From positions 32,403,458 to 32,467,457 of the forward strand of contig OY987225.1 in the NCBI GenBank assembly GCA_963920705.1: 64,000 bases of DNA, read 5' to 3'. Shown here piece by piece: positions 10,971-23,185 of the stretch. The first letter of the stretch is position 1. Every line of letters starts with the position of its first letter. The stretch is from Odiellus spinosus. Its lineage: Eukaryota > Arthropoda > Arachnida > Opiliones > Phalangiidae. Below the pieces are notes generated by a model. That model was given only the letters and a program-made list of their open reading frames with translations, searched no databases and was not told the origin of the DNA. Position numbers and translations under genes: made by a program.

Positions 10971-11540
10971 CTTCCATGATCATTCTCCTTCTTTTATATA
11001 ATGCAGACTTTTACGCTTTGCAGTGAAAACCTACTTATAGACAGACGGGAGGGATATTTCGCCGCGCCATCAGTCTCTCAGATAGTGAATGTTCCAAAAT
11101 AGAGCTAGGGGTAGAAATGGATAGGAAAGCGGCAGGAACATATACGCTCTCGCTTCAGGCCATATACTTTGCAATATTGAAAAGGCCTATATCGGCTTCC
11201 TGTAGAGAAGAAGGGTCCTTTTTGAAATTTGGCACCCATTATGTACGTCGCAGCTAGGCTGTAGGCGTTATATTCCGATTATCCAATAGCAGCGTGGTAT
11301 ACAACTTAAAACTGTGGGGGGATTTCTATTGTTAATTGCTGTCAAGTCTTAAATTAAGCTGCCAATTTTATTGACTTCCTTTCAATCAAATCATACGTTG
11401 AGAACAACGCGAAGGTCATGTGTGCGTGTAGCTTGATGACGTGGGATGTTAGAAAAACGTGTTTAAATCTAAATTAGATGTGATTTTAATTAAAATCATT
11501 AACAGAATCGCTTCATGAAATCGATAAAAAGAACATTTCA

Positions 11541-11620
11541 TTAGCCGCGTTCACACTACAGACTTTGAAACCGTTTTAAACCGTTTTGGAAAGGTCAAAT
11601 TATAAAATTTTGGGGTCACC
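11541..11620 (+). repeat. MITE family F6, outer arm only
   Basis: GCCGCGTTCACACTACAGAC followed by TTTGAAACCGTTTTAAACCG is the terminal arm of family F6 without the rest of the element. Confidence 0.6.
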
Positions 11621-12559
11621 CTTGTAGACCTTTGATCATTATAGGTGATATTCCACTATATTTAACCTTAAATATTTTAATTAAGGTCGTGTTATTGAAC
11701 TACTACGTAACTTAAACGATGTCTGGCAGGCGTCAGTCTAGCTATTTAGGCTCTAGATCATTAGAGAAAAGGTCGTGTAGTAACTTATCTAGATAAGGTC
11801 GCCGGGAACCCATGGTACATCAATGATTATTGGAGTCTGCTCTGATATATTCGAAACGAGATTCATAATGAAACCAATAGTTAGAGCAATGCTATAAGTA
11901 CTTACAAGTTAACTCCTTATATAACCTTCTATTTATTCAACTTTGACCCTTGGACGAACGATTGCCATTTAGTCTTAGATAATTAAATTGGAGAATCAAT
12001 TATCCGCCTATATTAATATGAATACAGTTTAAATTGAAATTATACATATTCCCTCGGTTAAAAGGTCACTGACCTCGTATTGATTCAAGGTCAAAGTTCG
12101 TATTTATACGTATTCAAGGTCAATTTGGATTCGAACTAAAGCTGAGGTATTTATATATAGATTCAAATGAAAATATTATTAAAATATATTTTCAACTTGC
12201 AGAGATATTCAATTTTAAATATGGTAGCCTCATTTTAATTAAATTAAATTATCTTTAAGTGAACTTAACATTTTTTAAAGCTAGATAATTTGGTGGGTAT
12301 CTTTAAAATATCTAAAATGATTGCAAAAAATAAATTTTTATTTTCACAACGTTTTTAAGAACTTAATAAATTAGATTAAGTCTAAAATAACAATCTAAAC
12401 TCTTTATATAGACTAATAATTAAGTTATTGGCTTATTTTTAACGCCTTAGTTTATTTTATAAATTTTATTTATTTTATTTATTTTTTGTCAAAGGTCCTA
12501 GCTAGTAAATTAATCCCTTGGAGCTAAACTTTTCCATTACATTAAAGTTTGCAAGCTGT

Positions 12560-12620
12560 TGAAAGCTAAGGCGGATTAATACGTAATATTAAACATCGTA
12601 GGGAAAAAATAGTTTTTGCA
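12560..12620 (+). repeat. Dispersed repeat family D, copy
   Basis: GAAAGCTAAGGCGGATTAAT then ACGTAATATTAAACATCG and AAAAAATAGTTTTT match the D consensus. Confidence 0.7.
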
Positions 12621-13174
12621 AACTAAACCAAAGTTTTTCCAATTCTCGCTTTATCTTTGGGAGAAAGAAAAATTTCTGGGCGCTCGTCTCGCCGATAGTT
12701 AATAAGATTATTTGATACAAATACTCCAGTCACACCTTTAGGGGGGCAGAGAGTGGGTTATCACTAGTCTTTTAGGCTTAATTCCGCAGACGCACCGTGT
12801 ACAGGAAGCACGTGGGAGAAAAATAAAAAAAAGGCGCGAATTAGGGTCCCCAATCAAGAAAGTTTTGGCGCGCAAATATGGCGCGAGATATTTTTTCTTC
12901 GATGCTTTTTTTTTTTATTCCTTATTTAAGGGTATATATAGCGCCCCTTTTTCTTGGAGTATTGGTTTTAATTGGGATGTTTCTTGATCTTATTATCTAT
13001 AAGTGCTTGGCTAAGGAGTTGTTCTTTTCTGTTTTTACGAGAGAATGAATGAACAATGTAAGCTCGAAAGCTCTCCTAAAAATGTCTTCTGCTTTTCTCA
13101 AGTCGTGTTTAAACTCTGAAGGATAGAAATAAATTTTCTTAACTTCTTGAAACTTTTAAATAATGTAAGTTTCT

Positions 13175-13640
13175 TCTCGGAACGATTTGATTCGATTTCT
13201 CGAAACTGCTTCGGGAACCAGTTTAGTACCGATTATGTTTCAACAACCGATATATGAAGCCACGATAAATCGATTTACAAAGGTGAACACGTGACGCTTA
13301 AAACGATTCCTGGCGATTTCAATATCGGTTTGATTTTACCGTTTCAAATCGATTAAGAAACCGATTTATTATAGTTTCATCTGTAGGTTATTGAAGCCAA
13401 ATCGGTTTCAAAATGGTTCCCGAAGCAGTTTCGAGAAATCGATTCAAATCGAACGGTTTCCTGTTCATACGACTGCAGCGAAACGTTTTAAAAGAGTTTG
13501 AATCGATTTCGATGCGTAATGTAAACGCGGCTTATCTCGTGATTAAATTTACTAACTTGGCGCGATATCAATTCGACGAGGCTCGAATCGATTCAGTTTG
13601 CTTGTCTACGTTAAGGAATTTGGTGGTTCTGTATTGATAT
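13175..13640. repeat. MITE family F6, long palindromic copy
   Basis: Two head-to-head arms. The left carries CGAAACTGCTTCGGGAACC and the right carries its complement GGTTCCCGAAGCAGTTTCG at 13411. The right arm ends with TAATGTAAACGCGGC. The 74-residue open frame within it is a by-product of the repeat. Confidence 0.75.
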
Positions 13641-13713
13641 TAAGTAGGGCATGAAGACGAAGAGTCTTGGAGGGCCAAAGAGATCTGGTACCGAGATAAA
13701 AATTAACGAGGCA

Positions 13714-13733
13714 AACCACTCGAAAGAGTGGTT
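13714..13733. other. Perfect 8-bp hairpin with GAAA loop
   Basis: AACCACTC, GAAA, GAGTGGTT. A GAAA tetraloop is a stable RNA loop type. No other support for an RNA gene here. Confidence 0.5.
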
Positions 13734-14730
13734 CGGTTCGCTGGTTGTTGTCGAGTAGATGCCCGGTTATAACCGGTTCTTTGGCTTTAAAAGTTCATTA
13801 AGCTCGACACAATGCAAATTATTTCTGCCCATTTTTCTCCGGTTTCTTTCTGAAAAGATGGAAACATCCTAGCAACGTATTTTCGAGTCTCGTGGCACGC
13901 TCGCCTTTTCAACTCCCTTCGTCACTAATGACGGGACAAAAACTTAATTAACTAATTACCTAAAACTCGCGAGTCGTAATTAAAATCGCCCGCTTGTTAT
14001 CCCAACTAGAAAAAAAAAAAAAAAATGAAGAAAACAAAATACACGAGATAAAATAAAAAAACAGCCATTGATTCGATTCGAAAACATTTCGAGGATTAAT
14101 AAGAATTAAATATAATTAGGAATTTTAATTGAAATGAAACTGAAAGGGGGCGATGACTGAATGAGTCGGTTTTTTTTTAATTTATTATATTTAATATAGT
14201 GATAGACTTTAATTACTTAAATACATCTTACTTATAAAATTACTTTTGTTGTTCGAAATTACTTAAAATTAATTGAAGTTCAGGTTCAACATTCCGCTCA
14301 ACACTTTTGCTTTATTTTGCCATGATTTTGCAAACATATCTTGAAGTATATATAGCTAATGCTTAAATTATAACCATCATATGCGCGCTATACTTTTAAC
14401 ATGAAGAAGACACACCCATAATAAATCGGCTTAACGTATTTTAGTTCCTTATATTTATCTCGTGATATTATTTTCCATTTCAGCAAATCTTTGGGCGTAA
14501 AAGTGCCTATAATCCCATTTTTACCCTAATACGTAGTAATACCGCTAATATTAATCCTAGCAAACCGGCCCTTATTCTCTTTCTCTGGGCTTTTCCCGAA
14601 ACCACGCCCCACCCGCCTAATTCTACAAGGGGATTATAACTACGCGCGAACATTCCCAACCAATTGGAAGAAACAATTTTAGTTTGCAGAACGAACAAAT
14701 TCATTTACGAAACGGATTAAGTGAAGAAAA
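13734..14730. other. Non-coding stretch
   Basis: AT-rich with a poly-A run near 14010. No gene recognised. Confidence 0.35.
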
Positions 14731-14734
14731 TAGA

Positions 14735-14795
14735 GAGGCGGATTAATACGCAATGTTATAAACGCAATTACGGATAAAAGTAGTTTACGCTCGCG
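14735..14795 (+). repeat. Dispersed repeat family D, copy
   Basis: GAGGCGGATTAATACGCAAT, then a GGATAAAAGTAGTTT segment as in the D consensus. Confidence 0.7.
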
Positions 14796-14852
14796 CGAGA
14801 ATGAGATAAAACTTAGATATATAAAAATGAACTAGATCCACAACCCTACCAA

Positions 14853-15068
14853 AGTCACGCGCCAAAAATGTCAGGAATAGAGAATATTTTCACGCGCTAA
14901 TGCTCGCCTTTGGCTGTACAAATTTTACGCGCCAAAAATGCCAGGAATAGAAAATATTTTTTCGCGCTAATGCTCGCCTTTGACTGTACAAATTTTACGC
15001 GCCAAAAATGCCAGGAATAGAAAATATTTTCCCGCGCTAATGCTCGCCTTTGACTGTACAAATTCACG
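14853..15068 (+). repeat. Three tandem 71-bp units
   Basis: Each unit contains ACGCGCCAAAAATG, CAGGAATAGA, CGCGCTAATGCTCGCCTTTG and CTGTACAAATT. The three copies differ at only a few positions, so the array is young. Confidence 0.92.
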
Positions 15069-15214
15069 CGCCAGGCCTACTCGAATTAAATATTAATATT
15101 TCAATATCTGTTTCTCAACAAGTTTTAAACACGTTGCAAACAGTGATTGTAATAAATCTTTGGTTGTTGGCCCTCTTAATCAAGGAGAGAGAATTCGTAG
15201 CTCCCTAATAGTAG

Positions 15215-15290
15215 CACTACTTTCAATATCTATTTCGATTTAACATTGTGATATAAATCCGCGTCAGCTTTTCCAATAGATTGAGAGGAA
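15215..15290 (-). repeat. Dispersed repeat family D, fragment
   Basis: AACATTGTGATATAAATCCG followed by CGTCAGCTTTTCCAATAGAT, the reverse-orientation D core. Confidence 0.6.
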
Positions 15291-15756
15291 TGTCGCTAAT
15301 AAAATTCGCGTGCCAATGGGATGGGTTTATCCGATTAAGAATTAACCCGGTTCATTCTTTCACGGAATTAAGAGTACAGCGTGGACTCGCTACGGGGCAT
15401 TCACAGGTGCTAAAACGTGGTATTAGGGTAGGTTTTTAATTTTCGGGGTGTTGAAGCGCGTAACCCTCGGCCTTGAGCTTTCCCTTTTGAGGATTTACTG
15501 ACGGTTTTAATTCAATTAGTAATTAACACCGTATCCCATCGGTTCTTAATTGGCTGATACGCGGTTTCCTACTTATTCGTTTTAATTTTTGGTATAAAGG
15601 ATTATAATTTGGAACTTAAATATTTTTGAAGTTGGTATTAAGATTAACTTTTAACTTTTTAAACTTTAATTAAAGTGATACTTTCATCTAATTTTCACGA
15701 ATTTCATGTCGAATAAGAGTAGCATTTTTGTAAAGTGAAATCGGAAGCGACACTCT

Positions 15757-15885
15757 TTCGAGAAATTATCCAGGAAGAGTCCAAATCAATCGAGACAGAC
15801 AGGGGTGATGACTTTTTTGACTAACTAGTTTTAAGTGATGTACTAGTACGTTTACCTGGCCCTTTGCTGATAGCATTAAGCTACT
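15757..15885 (+). repeat. Dispersed repeat family C, copy 2
   Basis: Contains GGAAGAGTCCAAATCAATCG, CAGACAGGGGTGATGACTTT, a TTTTAAGTGATGTACTAGTA segment and ATTAAGCTAC, all shared with the copy at 52972-53080. Confidence 0.8.
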
Positions 15886-16499
15886 TGGTACTGCAGAAAA
15901 AACAAATATTTAAATTTCTATTTAACCATGGTTAATAATTTTAATATTAACGATTAAATATAATCATACGGATTATATTTTCGTTTCGTTTTTCTGTAAA
16001 ATTTTACTTGTATACCACTTTGCTCTATAAAGAGTAAAATTATACATCTTTTTAGATATTAAATTTTCCGCTATAAAGATTTTGAAAATCTTTACTTTGA
16101 AACTGTCAAATATTAGATCCATAAAGTTTTCCTAAAAGCGCAGACACTGTCCGTCCTTCCTTATAAGTTATAGGATATGACATCAAAAATGAAAAAGCTG
16201 TCTTTAATAATAGGGTAGGCTATTAATTTCTGTAAAAACTTTTTTTTTTCTATTTTTATATATATATATATACCTTTTATATCATCACGTTGTATTTTTT
16301 GGCGGGAACAGGAAGTTCCTAGACTCGTAGGGTTTTCGTCACGAATTGGCAGGTGCATTCCGAAGATTTCTTTGGACCCTTAATAACTCCGCCCCTTTTC
16401 TCTAGCTAATACCATCTTTTCGTGACAAGCACGTAAGACTTGGCTTCAAAAAATCAGGCGTCAATTAAAAGCGTGACAGTGATAGTTAGGCTTTCATTT

Positions 16500-16620
16500 T
16501 CGAGTTTAAAGTTAAGTTCACACGGGTTACTTTCTATTCTATGTGGTATAACATGGTGTATCAATCCGCCCCTACCTTTATATATTAAATAAACTTCTCT
16601 TGAATAGAAGTATATGATCA
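16500..16620 (-). repeat. Dispersed repeat family D, copy
   Basis: TATAACATGGTGTATCAATC then CGCC and, after about 35 bp, CTTGAATAGAAGTATAT, as in copies near 22250 and 27410. Confidence 0.6.
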
Positions 16621-16904
16621 GTAACGGTTTTTTTATAACTTTGCAGTCATTTTTTTATACATTTTTTTATTCTAAAATTATGGTCGTATAAAGGCTGTCT
16701 TACACTTGTTGTTGATATGTCTGTTTTACGCACGCGTGGTTTGAATTTAGGTTGCGTATATAAATCTGAAACACTGGTTGTGATTTGGCATCGGGGCCCA
16801 AAATTACGTAAGTGATATAATCCTCCTAAGTATGCCACTTCAATTAAAAAAATGTTTTGTTGGTCTAAATTGCGTTGATGTTTTAAGGTAAACGCGTAAC
16901 CTGA

Positions 16905-17200
16905 CTCAATTAGGGCTTTGTCAAATTTAATTTCGCGCCAAAAAATTGATTATTTATAAGTTAGTTGGATATCAAGTAACATATCAAGTAACCATTGATT
17001 TAAAACACGGCCAATCCTTACTGATATTAATTATTTCCGTGAACTTGAACTTCAAGAACGTTTTAGTTCTTAGTTAGTAATTATTTATACTCCGAATTAT
17101 CGCTTACACGAGGTTATTTTTACGTACACGTGACGTCAGTTTTACTTATCATTTAAATGCGCTCCCATGTGTAGAATAAGGAAAGAAATCAGTTTTCCCA
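16905..17200. repeat. Repeat related to F9, decayed
   Basis: Has AATTTCGCGCCAAAA on the left, and TGACGTCAGTTTTACTT and GCTCCCAT on the right. These are the same landmarks as the better preserved F9 element at 28958-29292. Ends not found. A further fragment with the same TGACGTCGGTTTTACTTT landmark lies near 20620. Confidence 0.5.
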
Positions 17201-18397
17201 ATTAGAAATTAACTTCTAAATTGGTTGAAAATGGCCCAAATTGGATAAATACAACAGAATTTGACCAAATAGGGTAATTAAGAAACTAAATTCAACAAAA
17301 GAGGATATCGAGCAAAGACTTTTGTTGAAATCACGTCGTTATTGCGTGAAAAAGGCCTGCGAAATCATTTACTATATATAAACTGGGTATCTGACGAAAT
17401 TCAATGGCGAATTCTTGTTTTCGGAAGGGGTTGGTCTTTATTGATCTTCTCATCATTGTCACGCGAAGGGCGCTTTACGAAGACTCTCTCTACCTCTTCC
17501 CCTTTCATTTTTTTAATAGACTTTTTTAGAGATGATAGATGATTTATAATAATTATATTGGATCCCCACATTATCCATTTTTGTGTAAAATAGCTGGACC
17601 CTTTTTTATTTTTTTTTTTAAATAGGGCGCCTCGGGCTACATACGGGATTTTTTAAAGGGACGCTATTAACGATGGTTAACAGTAAAAAAGTCTAAAGTT
17701 GCGTTTTAAAACAAGATTTTTTTGGTCAAAAAAGTATTTACGACGAAAATTTTCTTTTTTAGCCAAAAATCTTGATTGAAAATGGATTTTTATGCTTATT
17801 AGGTAAAAAAAAGCTAACTTGGTGGTGTGTAAATTGATTTGGTTATGTTAGATTTGATTGGAATAATTAGTTTTAACTATATCAATTAAATTTAAGAAAT
17901 TTATATACCACAGGAGACGAAAAAGCGTATTTAAACCACCGACCAATTTTTACCAACTGCACGCTACGGAGGCCATAAAATCTTAGTTTATCAGTTTTAA
18001 CACTTAATTAATTAGAACAGCCGGTTATGTTAGGTTGAGTTTTTAAGTTAGGTTTATGGATCTTTATTAAAAATTGCCTCTTGAGTTGTGACTTCCTCAC
18101 TTTAAGAAAAACCTTTTCTTTTTAAAGAATTAATATAAGCTCGCTCGGTACCTTAGGAAATTTATTACCATTAATAATTGAAATTGAGTTTAAGCCCGGC
18201 GGTCTATGGCTCATTGGCCTTTTGACATATTTAAACTAGCGTTAATTATTAAGGGTCGAAACCTCGGGCATATAAATCTATTAATCTTTTGACTTTTCAA
18301 TAAATATAGCGCTTCCTTTTGGGACTTTATACTACCTATATGTAAGACCGTATTTTGACCTTAAATAATAACAATACTTGTTACCTATCTAAAGTTT
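17201..18397. other. Non-coding stretch
   Basis: AT-rich. A short plus-strand open frame at 17342-17542 has no recognisable motif. No gene seen. Confidence 0.35.
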
Positions 18398-18535
18398 ACT
18401 TTAAAGTGAAGCTGTAACACATTTTCAACGAACTCCAAATGGAAATTGACTAGAATTTTTGGAAAGGTCGTTAAAAAACGATTTAATATATATATATACA
18501 TGTCATAGAACAAATTACCTCTAAAGGTTTATGTC
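18398..18535 (-). repeat. Dispersed repeat family B, half copy feeding a minisatellite
   Basis: Reverse-orientation B sequence: ACTTTAAAGTGAAGCTGT, AACTCCAAATGGAAATTGA, AAGGTCGTTAAAAAACGATT, then ATATATACATGTCATAGAAC, where it runs directly into the 31-bp array. The other half of B is absent after the array. Confidence 0.8.
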
Positions 18536-19422
18536 ATAGAACAAATTACCTCTAAAGGTTTATGTCATAGAACAAATTACCTCTAAAGGTTTATGTCATA
18601 GAACAAATTACCTCTGAAGGTTTATGTCATAGAACAAATTACCTCTAAAGGTTTGTCATAGAACAAATTACCTCTAAAGGTTTGTCATAGAACAAATTAC
18701 CTCTAAAGGTTTATGTCATAGAACAAATTACCTCTAAAGGTTTATGTCATAGAACAAATTACCTCTAAAGGTTTATGTCATAGAACAAATTACCTCTAAA
18801 GGTTTATGTCATAGAACAAATTACCTCTAAAGGTTTATGTCATAGAACAAATTACCTCTGAAGGTTTATGTCATAGAACAAATTACCTCTAAAGGTTTGT
18901 CATAGAACAAATTACCTCTAAAGGTTTGTCATAGAACAAATTACCTCTAAAGGTTTATGTCATAGAACAAATTACCTCTAAAGGTTTATGTCATAGAACA
19001 AATTACCTCTAAAGGTTTATGTCATAGAACAAATTACCTCTGAAGGTTTATGTCATAGAACAAATTACCTCTGAAGGTTTATGTCATAGAACAAATTACT
19101 TCTGAAGGTTTATGTCATAGAACAAATTACTTCTGAAGGTTTATGTCATAGAACAAATTACTTCTGAAGGTTTATGTCATAGAACAAATTACCTCTGAAG
19201 GTTTATGTCATAGAACAAATTACCTCTGAAGGTTTATGTCATAGAACAAATTACATCTGAAGGTTTATGTCATAGAACAAATTACCTCTGAAGGTTTATG
19301 TCATAGAACAAATTACCTCTGAAGGTTTATGTCATAGAACAAATTACCTCTGAAGGTTTATGTCATAGAACAAATTACCTCTGAAGGTTTATGTCATAGA
19401 ACAAATTACCTCTGAAGGTTTA
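18511..19422 (+). repeat. 31-bp minisatellite with higher-order structure
   Basis: About 30 tandem units of GTCATAGAACAAATTACCTC followed by TAAAGGTTTAT. Variants: TGAAGG for TAAAGG, a 29-bp form lacking AT before GTC, and ACTTCTG or ACATCTG near the right end. The unit begins with a piece of family B (ATGTCATAGAACAAA), in which the array lies. Confidence 0.96.
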
Positions 19423-21416
19423 AGTTTTTTGTACACTACGATTTATTCTTCACTCTCCCTTGAAAATGGAGTTGATTAGAAAGTTAGAGAAACTTTGCTG
19501 CTATCAAGAGAGCTTCGATGAATAACGATTGATATATTTATTACCAAGAATTAATTCATGTCATAAAGAACTACTACATAAACACCGCATCCGGTCTGTT
19601 CAGTTTTATATTAGTCTTTGATAATTCTAACACTCCTTTAGACCATTTTTAAGTTTATTTTAAAATTCAAATAACGGAATGAAATCCAAAACTGCACTTA
19701 ACCCGTAAACGAAACTTTTCTTTCAAAACTAATATTTATTTACCGGATACTTTAGTAGCGATAAAAACTTTAGTATTCTCGCTTAACAGTAACAGACTTT
19801 ATCAGCTAGACAGCAAAGGCTTTTATTCAAGATCGGATTACGTAATAGAGGAAGTAGAGTCGGAATAATACAAAATGTTAAACCCTCGTTGAATAGAAAA
19901 GTAGTTCGTGAAACTCGACTGTAATTATTCCGTTTTTGAACCTCAAGATAGAGTTCGCCCATGGGTAATAAGCAGTTTTCAAATATGCATTTTTGGGAAA
20001 TTCGTCTTGACATTCCTATTTACCTACGATAGACTATTTTAATAGGAAACATCCGCTAGTTAAAACCCAAGTTTTTAGCATTTTGCGATAGTTTTAATAT
20101 ACGTAACGTTACCAAAGGCGTACGGTTAAAATCTACAACGTTATCATCAAAATAGTCCATCGTGGAAAATGCTTTCTTGGTCTTGTTCGCACCTACTTTT
20201 CGTCGCGTTTACTTTCGTGGGTACGTGATAATATTATCGCCAGCGATATGATGCAAATGAGACCCCCCTATCTTTCCTCAACCCTCTCTTCACCTATTCT
20301 ACTAATTATGGGGTCCTAACGCCGCTAACGCGAGCTTCGCTAAGGGGTAAGAATACATTAATTTAATGAGAGGAACCGCTAGAGGCACCAGAGTTCTAGC
20401 TAGAGGTGAATGCCACGCGCGTATACAAAAGTCTTAAATAGGGTTTCGTACGCTAATGGTTGACTGCTATTATATCTCTTTCACACTCTCCAATTCAACC
20501 TTAATTTACATTATTATCTTATAAGAGTAACTAGTTAATATTTCTTACTTAATTAAATATTAATTGTTAATTTGCTTAGTTATTGTATTGAATTCTGGCT
20601 CAATCTTGCGCCAAGGTCGTATGACGTCGGTTTTACTTTTGATTTCAATACTCTCCCATAACGAAGTCAGATTTCTTGCGTACTTTCAGGTTTAAAGGTT
20701 GCATCTCACAAGCTACGTTCACACTAACAACTTTGAAATCCTTTTCAAACCGTTTCAAATGTTAAATTTGATTTTACGAGTAAATAATTATATAATTTTA
20801 GAAATGATCTTTTCAGTTGACCTTTAAATTTTCAATTTTGACCTTTACGGTATTGAATTTTTCCGTAGGGACAGTTGTTTCTATCTTGAAGTTTAGTTTC
20901 AGTTTGATGTACGAAACAAAATCTCATATTACTTTAAAGGAAGACATAGTTCTGCAAGTGCTGAAATTTGAACCCGATTCGCCTTTAATCTTTTTTCGTT
21001 TTTTGGTCGTTTTTAATTGGTTGAACAATGAAAGTCACTTGGTCGAGTTCACATTAGAATTTTCTATTTTATTCAAAATTAGCGTATCTTTTTTTCGGTT
21101 TGAAACTTTGTTATCCCCTTTTTTTCCCACTTCCCTTTAGTTAAGCGTTTGAAGTAATTAGGCAAGGATTTTTCGGCGCCTTCCTTAATTCTTTGTTTAA
21201 AAGATAAAATTTATCGCGGCTCCCTATTTGTTTTAGTTCTTAAATACCCTTAGTGTTAATTACTTGATTGCCTTTTTTGTTCCTAGCTTCTTAATTAGGA
21301 TATCCTGTTAAAAAGCGTGTCTGAAAAATATTTTATATTTCCTTAAAGTTTGTCTCTTTATAATTACTTTACATTTTATAATCCGCGCTAATTTATTAAA
21401 GAGAAATAAATTGCTA
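19423..21416. other. Non-coding stretch with a GC-richer patch
   Basis: A GC-richer patch at about 20160-20440 shows no coding signature. An F6 outer arm lies at about 20708-20775 (GCTACGTTCACACTAACAAC). The plus-strand open frame at 20817-21140 is AT-biased, phenylalanine-rich and without motif, and is not called. Confidence 0.35.
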
Positions 21417-21420
21417 TTAA

Positions 21421-21871
21421 AGGGAGAATGAAAGGTCGAAACAAGCTATTTTTAATCGATTAAATAATGAGAATACCAATAATATAACTCACCAAAAATA
21501 TTTCGTTATTTTATTATCAATTTCCAAATTTCCGGTGCTAAGCCTAGGCTGCCTAGCTCGGCCTGTATTTTTTTAATATTCGCGGCTGTTCTTGTCGCCA
21601 ATCAGGAGCGAGTACGCGTATTTTAAAAATAAGCGTACTCGCTCGTGATTGGCGACTAGATCAGACGGGAATATTTAAAAAATACGGCTCGTGCTCGCCT
21701 AGCTAGTTCGCCGAGCTAGGCAGCCAAGGCTTAGCATCCACAAGTTTCGGAACTTTGGAAATTGATTATAAAATAACGAAATATTTTTGGTGAGTTATAT
21801 TATTGTTTTTCTCATTATTTTAGCATTTTTAATCGATTAGAAATAGGTTGTTTTTACCGTTCATTCTCCCT
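21421..21871. mobile_element. Foldback element F3, 451 bp, near-perfect palindrome at TTAA
   Basis: Starts AGGGAGAATGAAAGG and ends with the complement, flanked by TTAA at 21417-21420 and 21872-21875. The two arms, each over 200 bp, are nearly complementary along their whole length. They include ATAATATAACTCACCAAAAA on the left and its mirror on the right, and converge on a short spacer near 21630. The central part is GC-richer, with CTAGCTCGGC-type motifs. No coding capacity. TTAA duplication is typical of piggyBac and Kolobok transposases, but the family is not assigned. Confidence 0.92.
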
Positions 21872-22199
21872 TTAAAGGGTCGCCCGACTCTGAGCCTTCA
21901 AAGGTTAAATTTTGGAACATTTTAAAGTGTTGTTCTAAAAATATTTATAGAGGTTTATCAAATATGTGGATAAGCAAACTCAAGACAAATTAATATACAA
22001 TATTAACATCATAATCGTGATCATAAAAGCAAATACAGTTGGCAAATTGGTATAAATTATTATTGGGTCAATAATTATCTGTAGTTATATACAACAATGA
22101 TTCCAATTTGCGTATTAGACCTAAATAGGCCTTAAAATCGTAACAATATTAATACAGTTCAATTCCTTAAATCATTATATATTTAATTCATGCAGCGCA

Positions 22200-22320
22200 C
22201 TATTTATCAATTCAAAAACTACTTTTATCCTTATGAAATTTAACATTATGTAATAATCCGCTTCAGCTTTCTCTCTTAGGCCAACTTCCTTTGTATTATT
22301 GTATACTAGAAGTTATTATA
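22200..22320 (-). repeat. Dispersed repeat family D, copy
   Basis: AACATTATGTAATAATCCGC, TTCAGCTTTC, then CTTCCTTTG and an AGTTATTATATAC tail, in reverse orientation. Confidence 0.65.
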
Positions 22321-22584
22321 TACATTTCTAAAGTTCAATATTGAGATTATGATAAATATTGAAACTAAAATTTCTATCAATGACGGAAAAGGGAATTTAA
22401 ACATTTCAATACGGTGTTCTATCCTTATTGCCTTAAAGCGAGGCTTTCATAATATTTTTCGAACGCCTTATCATACTATTAAAACGCAATTATCAAAAAT
22501 TGACGCTTCTGGCTTCACTCTTTCGAAATAAACTTCGATATTGATATATTTCTGTAAAGTAATTAACAATAATTTTAATCCAAG

Positions 22585-22772
22585 AATTTCTGGATTAAGT
22601 ACTTTTACAAAAAGAACTGCGCGAAAGCGATCTTATCACGTGACAGAAAGCGCGAGAATTAATTGTAGGCGCGACCATAGTGATGACGTAGCATTTCGTG
22701 GAATTTTTATTTTAAAATATGTATTTTTACAGGCGCTTTAATTTGTTTCTATGACATATGTATATATATTTT
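22585..22772 (+). repeat. Dispersed repeat family B, left part, split by MITE-F8
   Basis: GGATTAAGTACTTTTAC, GCGCGAAAGCGATCTTATCA, CATAGTGATGACGTAGCATT and TATGACATATGTATATATA in the order typical of family B. The element is interrupted after ATATTTT by MITE-F8 and resumes at 23091. Confidence 0.85.
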
Positions 22773-23090
22773 CAAGAATCCATTCAGGTTCCATAAGAAT
22801 ATGGGAGGGCCGCGATTCAATAACCATCCTCCCAAACTTTGTAGCAAAAGTTCGTCCGCTTCGAATCGATTTTTCAAGTAAATCGCTCCTGACATTATAT
22901 TATTAACCCGCGCCACTAACGACCTTGACATAATATTTTGGGTAATAAAAAATGGAGCCGACCGAAAAAAGATCTAAGCGTACAAATGTTGCGAAAATTG
23001 CGGACGAACTTTTGTTACAAAGTTTGGGAGGATGGTACCAGAGGCTAAAGCTATGCTTCCATATTCTTATGGAACCTGAATGGATTCTTG
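22773..23090 (-). mobile_element. MITE-F8 copy 2, nested in family B
   Basis: 318 bp, from CAAGAATCCATTCAGGTTCC to the exact complement. The perfect 7-bp duplication ATATTTT lies at 22766-22772 and 23091-23097. The insertion splits a family B repeat at ATATATATTTTGAATCG. A plus-strand open frame at 22952-23275 spans this element and its flank and is not a gene. Confidence 0.95.
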
Positions 23091-23185
23091 ATATTTTGAA
23101 TCGTTTTTTAACGATCTTTCCGAAAATGCTACTTAATTTCCATTTGGAATTAATTTGGAGTGACAGCGTGACTTTAAAGTATATT
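23091..23185 (+). repeat. Dispersed repeat family B, right part
   Basis: Continues the split B copy: TTTTTTAACGATCTTTCCGA, ATGCTACTTAATTTCCATTT, then GTGACTTTAAAG. Confidence 0.85.

Larger units (their letters stand above)
10972..13174. other. Non-coding stretch
   Basis: AT-rich, with runs of TATTTTATTT near 12440-12490 and a D-family copy near 12600. A GC-richer patch at about 11035-11290 shows no coding signature. Nothing else is seen. Confidence 0.35.

Noticed and set aside
18511-19422. CRISPR array
   Set aside because: Units are contiguous tandem repeats without unique spacers, in a genome with spliced animal-type genes.
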